Source: Niveispirillum lacus (lineage in GTDB: Bacteria; Pseudomonadota; Alphaproteobacteria; Azospirillales; Azospirillaceae). From it: DNA of 64,000 bases. The notes under the pieces were generated by a model. That model saw only the letters and a list, made by a program, of their open reading frames with translations, had not been told where the DNA came from and did not search any database. Below are positions 33,997-42,087 of the stretch, piece after piece (position 1 is the stretch's first letter; each line of letters begins with the position of its first letter). The position numbers and the translations under genes are program-made. The stretch is taken from NCBI RefSeq assembly GCF_002251795.1, contig NZ_NOXU01000032.1, positions 372,001 to 436,000 of the forward strand, read 5' to 3'.

Positions 33997-35235
33997 ATGC
34001 TTAACACATTCCAGCAACAGGCACACCCCGCGCTGCCCACTGCCACGCATGACGAAGCGTCGCGCCAGGAATTCACCAAAAGCTTCAAGAACTTCATTCA
34101 ACAGAAGCTTCTGCCGGGCCTCACACCGATCTACAAGAACCGCGTCGCCCCCGCCTTTGAGGCGCAGCACGGTCGGGCGCCTGCCGACCGGCGTGACATC
34201 CGCGCAGGCATGGTCCGCGACCTGTATTTCCAGCATTACGCCGCTGCCAACCGCATCGGCCAGGAACTCCTGTGGGAAGCCACTAATATCAGCATCGACC
34301 GGCAGTTGCCGGAACTGATCGACAAGGCGGTGGAACTGTCGGCCAAGTCGGGAGCGGTACTGGACATTCCAGAAGGATTTGTCGTGCCGCGCTATATTAC
34401 GGCGCTGGATATCCACTGTATGCCCGGCGGCTATGCCACGGAGGTGGCCAAGAACGACATCTCCGTCGGCGCGCTGTACGACCGTGGGGTCTATCTTTAC
34501 GCCATGGGCTATATGGGCCCGCTGAACGACGATATGGGCCGGTCGGTCTGCAACTACCTGAAGCGTCGGATGCCCGGCTTCAAGCCCAAGCGTATCCTGG
34601 ACATGGGCTGCACCGTGGGGCACGCGACCCTTCCCTACAAAGAGCTGTTTCCGGATGCCGAGGTCTGGGGCATCGATGTTGGCGGTCCTTGCGTGCGTTA
34701 TGCCCACGCCCGTGCTGCGGGCCTGGGCCTAGAGGTCAATTTCGCGCAGATGAACGCCGAAGAAACCCGCTTCCCCGACGGTCATTTCGACCTAGTGGTC
34801 AGCCATATCCTGCTGCATGAGACATCAGCCAAGGCCATGCCGCGCATTTTTAAGGAATGTTACCGGCTGCTGTCGCCGGGCGGACTGATGATCCATGCCG
34901 ATCTGCCGCCCTTTGACCTGATGGACCCATTCACCCAGTTCATCCTGGATAACGAGACCTGGTACAATAACGAACCATTCTGGGGGGCAATGCGCGAGAT
35001 GGACCAGTTCGATCTCGCGGAGAAGGCCGGGTTTGACCGTGCGGACTCCCGGTTCGATACCGCCCCCATGGCCGTGATGGAGTTCGCCGCCAGCGAGGCC
35101 GCTGGCTATAGCCAGGATGCTGCCAGCGCCGTGGCCGAACGGGAGTTCACCGCCGGTGAATATGCGCCAGGTGGTGGTTGGGAAGTGTTCATCGCCCAGA
35201 AACAGACGACCATTGCCGTCAAGGATGCCGCCTGA
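33997..35235 (+). CDS. Class I SAM-dependent methyltransferase
   Basis: 412 residues from the ATG at 33997 with GGGAG upstream. A long N-terminal helical part (about 1-200) precedes a Rossmann SAM domain: motif I ILDMGCTVGHAT, the acidic strand VWGIDVGG, FPDGHFDLVVSHILLHE and LLSPGGLMIHADLP. Motif I is slightly unusual (Cys-Thr-Val-Gly in place of Gly-x-Gly). The N-terminal extension is not the common arrangement for ubiquinone-type methylases. The stop overlaps the next start by one base. It could methylate a hydroxy or carboxyl intermediate, or act in reverse as part of demethylation; neither is shown. Confidence 0.82.
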   Translation: MLNTFQQQAHPALPTATHDEASRQEFTKSFKNFIQQKLLPGLTPIYKNRVAPAFEAQHGRAPADRRDIRAGMVRDLYFQHYAAANRIGQELLWEATNISIDRQLPELIDKAVELSAKSGAVLDIPEGFVVPRYITALDIHCMPGGYATEVAKNDISVGALYDRGVYLYAMGYMGPLNDDMGRSVCNYLKRRMPGFKPKRILDMGCTVGHATLPYKELFPDAEVWGIDVGGPCVRYAHARAAGLGLEVNFAQMNAEETRFPDGHFDLVVSHILLHETSAKAMPRIFKECYRLLSPGGLMIHADLPPFDLMDPFTQFILDNETWYNNEPFWGAMREMDQFDLAEKAGFDRADSRFDTAPMAVMEFAASEAAGYSQDAASAVAEREFTAGEYAPGGGWEVFIAQKQTTIAVKDAA

Positions 35236-35597
35236 TGACCAGCACAGCCAACCGCCCGCACGTCGTCAAGGACGCCAAAGGCAAACGCCCCCAATTCTAT
35301 GAAGCGCCTGGCATGGATCAGGCCATGTCCATGATCCTGGTGCTTGCAAACGAGATTTCCGTTCTGCATGACCGCCTGGATAGCGTTGAGCGCTATGCCA
35401 AGATCAAGGGCCTGGACCTCGCCGCCGGGGTCGAGACCCTGGTTCTGGATCAGGAGGCGCTGGAGGCCCGCGAAGCCTGGCGTCAGGATTTCCTTGATCG
35501 GATTTTCTATCTGATGCGTAAGGAAGCCCGCGAGGCCGCCGAAGCCGATACGAAGGAACGCTATAACCGCACCATCGCTGAGATCGCGGAGGCGTAA
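35235..35597 (+). CDS. Small hypothetical helical protein coupled to the methyltransferase
   Basis: 120 residues, TGATG-coupled to the methyltransferase stop. The sequence is almost wholly helical and charged (SVLHDRLDSVERYAKIKGL, EAREAWRQDFLDRIFYL, EAREAAEADTKERYN), consistent with a coiled-coil partner. I do not recognise a named family. A strong terminator follows immediately. Its translational coupling suggests a subunit or stabiliser of the methyltransferase. Confidence 0.7.
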   Translation: MTSTANRPHVVKDAKGKRPQFYEAPGMDQAMSMILVLANEISVLHDRLDSVERYAKIKGLDLAAGVETLVLDQEALEAREAWRQDFLDRIFYLMRKEAREAAEADTKERYNRTIAEIAEA

Positions 35598-35634
35598 GCC
35601 ACGCGGTCCGCGCTTTCTGTTCTCTCCCCAAACT

Positions 35635-35677
35635 GCCGCCACCCACGGCTTCTGCGTGGGTGGCGGCCTTGTCTTTG
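35635..35677 (+). terminator. Intrinsic terminator after the methyltransferase operon
   Basis: A perfect 13-bp stem, GCCGCCACCCACG / CGTGGGTGGCGGC, with loop GCTTCTG is followed by CTTGTCTTTG. It is the clearest intrinsic terminator on the plus strand here. Confidence 0.85.
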
Positions 35678-35691
35678 AAGCAGAGCCACAC

Positions 35692-35973
35692 ATGCAGCTC
35701 TCCCTCGACAGCCAGCTTCTGCGCCGCAGTCTGGACGCCACCACCGGCATACCGGAGGTTGTGTTGATGATCCCGGCCTATTACCGGCTCTATATGCTGC
35801 TACGGGCAGAGTTGCTGGCCAATCTGGCATCCAGCGTGCCCACCACACAGAAGGGGCTGGCTGCCCATTACGGCGTCTGTCGCGGCACGGCAAGCGCCGC
35901 CCTGGCACTGCTCAGCCGGGACGGGCTGATCAAGCCCGCCCGGCGCGGACGTCCGCGTCTACTTGCGCGTTAA
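35692..35973 (+). CDS. Small winged-helix DNA-binding-like protein
   Basis: About 93 residues from the ATG at 35692; an earlier ATG lies inside the terminator and is rejected. The second half (TTQKGLAAHYGVCRGTASAALALLSRDGLIKPARRGRPRLLAR) looks like a helix-turn-helix followed by a wing and a basic tail, as in small GntR/MarR-like regulators, but there is no effector domain. The front half is helical and may dimerise. The 3' end overlaps the convergent alpha/beta hydrolase gene by 15 bp. Function and targets are unknown. Confidence 0.55.
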   Translation: MQLSLDSQLLRRSLDATTGIPEVVLMIPAYYRLYMLLRAELLANLASSVPTTQKGLAAHYGVCRGTASAALALLSRDGLIKPARRGRPRLLAR

Positions 35974-36825
35974 ACGGGCCGGCCCCGTCTCCGTCAGCCG
36001 GGCATTCAGGCTCACAAGCGCCGCTTTGTCTGCTCCGGCATGGGCACGCATGAACAGCACCGACAGATCGGCCGCGATGGCCAACTGTGTCGCCTGAACC
36101 GGCCCCGGCAGTTCCGGTCGACAGATGCCGCCGCCGAAATAATGATCGACCCCCTCCAGCACCAGGGCATAACGGTTGCCGCCGGGAGTCGCCTCGTCAT
36201 ACGGTAGCAGATGGCTTCGCCAGTCGCCGCCGGGACCGGGGGGAACGTCCTTGTCGCCGGTCTGGATGAAGGCGGGCACCGCCAAAGGTGCATAATCCCC
36301 TGGATTGATGAAGCCCATACCGGCACCGGGCGGGGAGAAGGCCAGCGCGACGACCGCCCGTGGATCGCGTAGTGGCGTCTTCACCTCTGCCGGCACGGCG
36401 ATGGCTGCCCCTCCCAGGCATAGTGCTACAAGCGCGCCGTAGGAATGGCCCGCAGCGATATAGGGGCTGTTGAGATGATCTGCCAGCGCCCGAACATCCT
36501 CAATCCGTGCAGGCCAACTGGCCATGCCCTTGAAATCTGCGTGGTCGGGGTGGTCGGTGCTGTCGACATGAAGCGGGGCATAGACACTGTAGCCGGCCTT
36601 CGTCCAGGCATCGACCAGCGGTTGATACTTCCACGGCGCCGACAGGGCCCCATGGGAAAACAGGATGCGTCCCCGCTCCCTGCCCAGCGCGTTCCAGACA
36701 TGCACCGCTACCGCCCGACCAGAAGCGGATTTGACCGTGAGCGCCGGTGGCGTCACCGCCAAAACCGGTAAGGCGGTCAGCGCGGTCGCCGACAACAGGA
36801 AAAGACGACGGGACAGCACGCTCAT
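35959..36825 (-). CDS. Exported alpha/beta hydrolase
   Basis: About 288 residues. The start at 36825 (MSVLSRRLFLLSATALTALP) is preferred because GAGG lies at correct spacing; the ATG three codons upstream abuts it. An N-terminal signal with twin arginine is followed by an alpha/beta hydrolase fold with RILFSHGALSAPWKYQPLVDA, nucleophile G-H-S-Y-G, Asp in TGDKDVPPG and a His in GVDHYFGG. It is a Ser-Asp-His esterase/lipase-type enzyme. It follows the HyuB gene after a hairpin. Its position suggests ester or amide cleavage in the periplasm. Confidence 0.83.
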   Translation of the reverse strand: MSVLSRRLFLLSATALTALPVLAVTPPALTVKSASGRAVAVHVWNALGRERGRILFSHGALSAPWKYQPLVDAWTKAGYSVYAPLHVDSTDHPDHADFKGMASWPARIEDVRALADHLNSPYIAAGHSYGALVALCLGGAAIAVPAEVKTPLRDPRAVVALAFSPPGAGMGFINPGDYAPLAVPAFIQTGDKDVPPGPGGDWRSHLLPYDEATPGGNRYALVLEGVDHYFGGGICRPELPGPVQATQLAIAADLSVLFMRAHAGADKAALVSLNARLTETGPARLTRK

Positions 36826-36851
36826 GAGACACATCCTCTACTGCCCTGAAA

Positions 36852-36878
36852 GGGGGGCTAGAGCAGGTGAAGCCCCCT
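36852..36878 (-). terminator. Hairpin after HyuB
   Basis: GGGGGCT / AGCCCCC arms with an 11-nt loop are followed on the minus strand by CCTTTC. The structure is of moderate strength and lies between HyuB and the exported hydrolase. Confidence 0.5.
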
Positions 36879-36889
36879 CATCACACCCT

Positions 36890-36918
36890 TACGCTGCAAA
36901 ATGCTACGCTGCAAAATG
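36890..36918. repeat. Tandem 14-bp duplication at the HyuB stop codon
   Basis: TACGCTGCAAAATG occurs twice, 15 bp apart (36890-36903 and 36905-36918). Read on the coding strand, the last codons HFAA and stop of HyuB are repeated directly after the stop codon, as if by replication slippage. The second copy is untranslated. Confidence 0.8.
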
Positions 36919-38775
36919 GGCCAGTGCCACCGGGGCCTTTGGGGCGGGAAGGCCGGTTTCTGCGACGCTGTTGGCGCGCAGCGTTTCGATGTCAGGGCCA
37001 TAGTTGAAAACAGAAGTGATGGGGCCACGTTCGGCGCGCATCGCATCGCGTAATGACGTCGTTGCAGCCACATCAACCTTGCCATCCACCAGCACGACGC
37101 CGTAGCGCTTTGCACCTGTAACCGTGACCAGTCCGCGCTCCAGCTCCAACTCGAGCAGTGACGGATCGCGTAACAGCGGATCGCCCCAGCCACCACCGCC
37201 CCAGGTGATGAAGTGCAACTGGTCACCCGCCTCGATCGCCAGGTTCTCCAGCTTGTTGCCAACAACGATCTGGGTGCCATCCGGCTTCTCCAGGATCTTG
37301 CGGGCGCGGGCACCGGGTTCGCCACCATTCACCCCCCAAGGCATGGTGAACCAGCGGTCATCATGGATGGCGATGGTACCGGGTGCCAGGAAGCGGTAGG
37401 TCATGATGATGCCATTACCGCCGCGATGCAGGCCCGCCCCACCACTGTCGGCCACCGTCTCATACCGTTCAATAACCAGCGGGAAATAGCGTTCCAGAAA
37501 CTCGTTGGGCACATTGGTGAAGCCGGGCCACAGCGAATGGCCGTCCGGCCCGTCGCCCAGCGGACGACCGGGAATGCCACCAAACCCGATCTGGAAAAGC
37601 TGGAACCAGCGTCCCTTGGCGTCATAGCCCGAATAGAACAGGTGCGGGGAGGAGGAGAAGCCGGCAGCGTTCAGGAATTCCGGCGTCTTCTGTCCCAGCA
37701 GCCCGCCCATGATGTCGAACAGACGCCCCAGCGCATGGGTGCGGCCCGAGAGGGCTGCCGGAAATTTTGGCTTTAGCAGGGAGCCTTCGGGGATCTTCAC
37801 CCGGATCAGGTCGTAATAGCCGTCATTGAACAGCACCTGCGGGTCGAAAACCATGATCATGTAGATACCGAAGAACATCTTCAGCATGTTTTCGTTCAGG
37901 AAGAAATTGATCGAGGCCTGGCTTTGCGGGTCGGTCCCGTCAAAATCCAGCACCACGATATCGCCCTCGCGGTGCATGGTGCAGCGGATCTTGTAGGGGC
38001 CATAGCCCATACCGTCATCGCAGACATAATCCTCGAAACTGACCTTCTCCTCGCTGATGGAGCTGGCGATCAGCTTCTTCATGGCGCGATAGTTGCGGGC
38101 CAGCAGTTCATCGGTGGCAGCAGCAAACACGTCATCGCCAAAACGCTCGCACATCTCCACCACGCGCCGGGCCGCGACACGGCAGGACGCGATCAGGGCG
38201 TTCAGGTCGGCAGTGCACCAATCGGGCTTGCGGGTCTGGGCCATGATCAGCTTGATCAGGTCCGCGTTATAGACGCCCTTGCTATAGATCTTGATCGGGG
38301 GAATGCGCACACCTTCTTCAAAGATTGAGGTGGCGTCGATGGGCATGGAGCCGACCACCTTGCCGCCAATATCGGACTGATGCCCGAACATGGAGGTATA
38401 GGCGATTAGGCGGCCATCCTTGAACACCGGCAACAGCACCAGCCAGTCATTCAGGTGGCTGATGGCCCCGCCTACGGAATAGGGATCGGACAACATGATC
38501 ATGTCGCCTTCCTCTACCGTGCCATCAAACCCGTCCAGGAACGGGCCGATATAGGAGCCGAACTGTCCAACGATCATTTGACCGGTACGATCGGCGATCA
38601 GGGGGAAGGCGTCGCCCTGTTCGCGGATGCCGGGCGACATGGCCGTGCGGACCAGCGTGGCGTCCATCTCGATACGGGCATTGCGCAGGGCATTCTCGAT
38701 GACTTCCAGGGTCACCGGGTCGATGCTGACCTTGTTGAAGGGGGTGTTGTTGGTCTGGATGATAGTCGCGGCCAT
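36904..38775 (-). CDS. Hydantoinase B / N-methylhydantoinase beta family protein (HyuB)
   Basis: 623 residues of the HyuB family: IDPVTLEVIENALRNARIEMDATLVRTAMSP at the N-terminus, DPYSVGGAISHLNDW with metal-site residues, FDGTDPQSQASINFFLNE, and a C-terminal AGLHRGGNGI plus GGGGWGDP loop. With HyuA it forms ATP-dependent amidohydrolases (5-oxoprolinase, N-methylhydantoinase, caprolactamase) or ATP-dependent carboxylases (acetone, acetophenone). It follows HyuA with 15 bp between. No third carboxylase subunit is seen, which favours lactam or hydantoin opening over acetone-carboxylase-type chemistry, though acetophenone-type carboxylases use more subunits. Confidence 0.9.
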   Translation of the reverse strand: MAATIIQTNNTPFNKVSIDPVTLEVIENALRNARIEMDATLVRTAMSPGIREQGDAFPLIADRTGQMIVGQFGSYIGPFLDGFDGTVEEGDMIMLSDPYSVGGAISHLNDWLVLLPVFKDGRLIAYTSMFGHQSDIGGKVVGSMPIDATSIFEEGVRIPPIKIYSKGVYNADLIKLIMAQTRKPDWCTADLNALIASCRVAARRVVEMCERFGDDVFAAATDELLARNYRAMKKLIASSISEEKVSFEDYVCDDGMGYGPYKIRCTMHREGDIVVLDFDGTDPQSQASINFFLNENMLKMFFGIYMIMVFDPQVLFNDGYYDLIRVKIPEGSLLKPKFPAALSGRTHALGRLFDIMGGLLGQKTPEFLNAAGFSSSPHLFYSGYDAKGRWFQLFQIGFGGIPGRPLGDGPDGHSLWPGFTNVPNEFLERYFPLVIERYETVADSGGAGLHRGGNGIIMTYRFLAPGTIAIHDDRWFTMPWGVNGGEPGARARKILEKPDGTQIVVGNKLENLAIEAGDQLHFITWGGGGWGDPLLRDPSLLELELERGLVTVTGAKRYGVVLVDGKVDVAATTSLRDAMRAERGPITSVFNYGPDIETLRANSVAETGLPAPKAPVALAHFAA

Positions 38776-38790
38776 GGATCAAACTCCCCT

Positions 38791-40839
38791 TCAGCGCGGG
38801 TTGATCAGGATATTGCCGACGCGGTCAACCAGGCCGTCACAACCGGCCTCGATCAGCGTCGTGCTGTCCATTTCGATAACAATGGCGGGGCCTTGGATCA
38901 GGTCGCCAGCCTTCAACCGTGACCGGTCATAAATGACGGCCGGCACCATCTTTCCATCCATCCACAGCTCATGATCGCGGATCTTCGCCGCAATCGGGTC
39001 GCCATTGCCCTTGGGCAGTTCAGCGGCGGGCAGGTCCAGCACCGGGCCCAGGGCCACCGCGCGCAGATTTACCAACTCATGCGGGGTGGGCATGTTGAAG
39101 GTGAACAGGCGGTGATGCTCCTCGTCAAACCGCTTGACCACAGCGACCAATCCGTCCCGGCGCAGGGTTTCCGGGTCGATGGACAGCGGCACTTCAAAGG
39201 CTTGCCCCTCGTAACGGACATCAATTTCGAACAGGCTGGTAATATCGGCATCCAGGATGCCTTCGGCCTTCAGTTCGTCGCGCGTCTGGGTGGCCATCGC
39301 CTCCAGCAGGGCGATCACTTCCGCCTCGTCCGTCTCATCAAACCGGCGGGAGAAGGAACGCGCGGTTTCCGTGCGCATACGAGTGGTCGCATCACCGAGC
39401 GCGCACAGCACGCCGGGAGACACGGGCGACACCGCCGGCCATGATCCCATCAGACGGGCCACAGCATTGACATGCAGAGGGCCAGCGCCACCAAAGCCCA
39501 TCAGGGCAAAATCGCGCGGATCATAGCCCTGCTGGACCGAGATCATGCGCAGCGCACCGAACATGTTCTCGTTCACGATATCAATGATACCGCGCGCCGC
39601 TGCGTACAGGTCAATGCCGAGTGTGTCGGCGATACTCTGCACCGCCTTCTTGGCCCCTTCGCGGTCCAGCTTGAACGTACCGCCCAAGAGGGCTTCGGGC
39701 AGATAGCCCAGAACCACATTGGCGTCGGTCACGGTGGGCAGCGTGCCGCCCTTGCCATAGGCGACAGGCCCTGGCACGGCACCGGCTGATTGCGGGCCAA
39801 CGCGCAGCGCCTTGGTCAGTTCGGGCACATAGGCGATGGAACCACCACCGGCACCAACCGTCTTCACATCCAGGGACGAGGCGCGGACGGCCAGATGGCC
39901 GACCTCTGTCGTGCGCACCCGGCGCGGGTCGAGATTTTCGATCAGGGCAACGTCGGTGGAGGTGCCGCCCACATCCAGCGTCAGGATGTTGCGGATACCG
40001 GAATTGGCCCCCACCCACAGAGCACCGGTCACGCCGCCAGCCGGACCCGACATCAGCAAGGACACCGGATGTTCTTCGGACTTTTCCGAGGACATCAGAC
40101 CGCCATCGGACCGCAGCAGCGACAGCGAGCCGACAAAGCCCGCCGATTTCAGCTTTTCACGCAGATTGCGGACATAGCGCCCGACAATGGGCCGGACCGA
40201 GGCATTAGCCACCGTGGTCAACGTGCGCTCATACTCCTGCATCTCGGGAAGGACCTCGTGAGACAGAGACACCGGCACGCCGGGCAGGATTTCGGCCGCC
40301 AGTTCACCCACGCGCTTCTCATGCGCGCCATTCAGATAAGCGTTGATCAGGGAAACGGTGACCGCCTCCACGCCCTTTTCCTTCAGCCGCAGCAGCGCCT
40401 CGCGGATATTGGCCTCGTCAATGGGGCGCAGTTCGTTGCCGTGGGCGTCCATGCGGCCTTTGATCTCGACCGTGTTTTCCAACCGGGCCAGCGGTTCCGG
40501 CTTGGGCCAGACGATCCAGCCGGCCAGACCGCCCGGCACGAAGGAACGCGCGATCTGCATAATCTGACGGTACCCTTCGGTCACGATCAGCCCGACCTTG
40601 GCGCCCTTGCCTTCCAGCACGGCATTGGTGGCGACGGTCGTGCCGTGCAGGAAGAACTCAACGTCGGCTGGGGTGATCCCAGCCTTCTCACAGATGGCCG
40701 TGACGCCGTTCAAGATACCCACCGAACTGTCGGCCGGGGTGGAGGGGGTCTTGTGACGCCAGAAGGCGCCGGTCTTATCATTGAACAGCAGTAGGTCGGT
40801 GAAGGTGCCCCCCACATCGACGCCCAAGCGGAAACCCAT
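38791..40839 (-). CDS. Hydantoinase A / 5-oxoprolinase family ATPase subunit (HyuA)
   Basis: 682 residues from the ATG at 40839, with AGGGGGATG before it. The actin-like ATPase core is clear: GVDVGGTFTDLLLFND at the start and LTLDVGGTSTDVALIE further on, with VEFFLHGTTVATNAVLEGKGAKVGLI. The family phosphorylates a lactam or amide oxygen to enable ring opening, or activates CO2-acceptor enolates. It is upstream of HyuB on the same strand, so one complex is expected. Context (amine oxidase, amidases, PuuE-like hydrolases) supports cyclic amide opening in the cytoplasm. Confidence 0.92.
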   Translation of the reverse strand: MGFRLGVDVGGTFTDLLLFNDKTGAFWRHKTPSTPADSSVGILNGVTAICEKAGITPADVEFFLHGTTVATNAVLEGKGAKVGLIVTEGYRQIMQIARSFVPGGLAGWIVWPKPEPLARLENTVEIKGRMDAHGNELRPIDEANIREALLRLKEKGVEAVTVSLINAYLNGAHEKRVGELAAEILPGVPVSLSHEVLPEMQEYERTLTTVANASVRPIVGRYVRNLREKLKSAGFVGSLSLLRSDGGLMSSEKSEEHPVSLLMSGPAGGVTGALWVGANSGIRNILTLDVGGTSTDVALIENLDPRRVRTTEVGHLAVRASSLDVKTVGAGGGSIAYVPELTKALRVGPQSAGAVPGPVAYGKGGTLPTVTDANVVLGYLPEALLGGTFKLDREGAKKAVQSIADTLGIDLYAAARGIIDIVNENMFGALRMISVQQGYDPRDFALMGFGGAGPLHVNAVARLMGSWPAVSPVSPGVLCALGDATTRMRTETARSFSRRFDETDEAEVIALLEAMATQTRDELKAEGILDADITSLFEIDVRYEGQAFEVPLSIDPETLRRDGLVAVVKRFDEEHHRLFTFNMPTPHELVNLRAVALGPVLDLPAAELPKGNGDPIAAKIRDHELWMDGKMVPAVIYDRSRLKAGDLIQGPAIVIEMDSTTLIEAGCDGLVDRVGNILINPR

Positions 40840-41016
40840 CGCATCCCCCTGTTTTGGAAGCGTGAAACTTGTTGCTTTGCTGATAGCGGAATACTGGACC
40901 CGCATCCTGGAGGGGGCGATGGATTGACCGCTGTGCGGATGTTCGCTCCGCTTCCAGCACCGCGGCGTCTCACCCGGCTTGCAATGATAAATTGAGGGAT
41001 ACCATTCGCACCCCGA

Positions 41017-41985
41017 TCAATTTGCAGCCTGCAGAACGCGATCAATAAAGGGCATGGCCTTCGCCAGCGCATCACCGGCGCAATCCGGCGGCATCATGTG
41101 CCCACAACCTGGCATTACAATCAGTTGCTTGTCGGGTCCTGGCAGCAGCGCCATGGCGGCCTCGGCATGCTCCAGCCCCATCTCATGATCTTCCGCCCCC
41201 CAAAGCACCAGCGTCGGTACGCGGATGGATTTCAGATCCTCTGCGGTGCGGGTCAAGGAGGGTTTGGTCGCCTTGGTCGGCATGCGCAGTGCCCGGTTGT
41301 TCAAATCCGTCCATTCCTGCGCCAGTTCCGGGGTGACCTTGGTCTTGTCCTCCATATTGGCCAGCAGGATCTGCCGCCAGAACTCGGGCTTATGATAGCC
41401 TGGATGCGTGGCGGCCTCTGCCAGGGCCTTTTTCAAATCCTCGGACAGCTTGGAAGGGTCATATTTGAAGGGGCCGACCACGGCATTGCCGAAAACCTGC
41501 GCGATCACTTTGTTGGGATGCAGAGACGCATAGGCGACGCCGGTGATGGCACCTGTTGAGGTGGAGATCACCATGAAGCGGTTGACACCCAACCGCTGGG
41601 TGAGCGTGTCAATCAGTTGGAAATTGTCTTCAGTCGTGTAATTGCCGTGGGCTGAAGGCCCGGAAAGACCGGCGGGCGGCATATCGAATCGGATGACGCG
41701 ATACTTCTTTTTCAGTTCTGCCGCCCAGACATTCCATTGCCGCAGACTGGAATAAGAGCCGTGGAGCAGGAGAATGGCGGGGCCCGATCCTTCATCAACA
41801 TAGTGAACAGGGGTGCCATCAATATTCATGAAGCGCGAATTGGGCAGTGTGTATTGCGCCCGCAACGCATCATCCCCTGCCAGCACCGCCCCTGCCGGCG
41901 CGGTCGGTTGAGCAAGGGTTGCACAAGACACAAACAGCACAAGCCCGGTGCCAACCAGAGCCTTTCGCAGCACGCTCAGTTTCAT
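41017..41985 (-). CDS. Exported alpha/beta hydrolase with SxSxG nucleophile motif
   Basis: 322 residues from the ATG at 41985 (AGGGAGCG before it). An N-terminal export signal ends near FVSCA, which might be a weak lipobox. The fold is clear: HYVDEGSGPAILLLHGSYSSLRQW (oxyanion region), nucleophile elbow S141-T-S143-T-G145 in place of GxSxG, Asp in LWGAEDHEMG, and His in MPGCGHMMPPDCA. The first Gly of the elbow is Ser, which occurs in a few subfamilies. It follows the hydrolase-dehydrogenase fusion and precedes HyuA. Probable role: ester or lactone hydrolysis. A degenerate operator-like site lies just upstream at 42018-42033. Confidence 0.82.
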   Translation of the reverse strand: MKLSVLRKALVGTGLVLFVSCATLAQPTAPAGAVLAGDDALRAQYTLPNSRFMNIDGTPVHYVDEGSGPAILLLHGSYSSLRQWNVWAAELKKKYRVIRFDMPPAGLSGPSAHGNYTTEDNFQLIDTLTQRLGVNRFMVISTSTGAITGVAYASLHPNKVIAQVFGNAVVGPFKYDPSKLSEDLKKALAEAATHPGYHKPEFWRQILLANMEDKTKVTPELAQEWTDLNNRALRMPTKATKPSLTRTAEDLKSIRVPTLVLWGAEDHEMGLEHAEAAMALLPGPDKQLIVMPGCGHMMPPDCAGDALAKAMPFIDRVLQAAN

Positions 41986-42017
41986 GTCACGCTCCCTGCG
42001 TTGGTTGACGGCATTGG

Positions 42018-42033
42018 TATCCAACAGCCGACA
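42018..42033. promoter_or_regulatory. Degenerate operator-like site (TATCC-N6-CGACA)
   Basis: TATCCAACAGCCGACA resembles the window's operator motif, with a spacer one base shorter and one mismatch. It lies within the 102 bp upstream of the exported hydrolase. I consider it weak. Confidence 0.2.
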
Positions 42034-42087
42034 CTGATCTGTCGGGCACCGACCCGATCCGTCTTTGGTGGCCGTACCCTGTGGCCA

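Noticed and set aside
36904-40839. Acetone or acetophenone carboxylase
   Set aside because: HyuA/HyuB-type subunits occur there too, but the extra small subunit(s) of those carboxylases are not present nearby; lactam or hydantoin opening is favoured.
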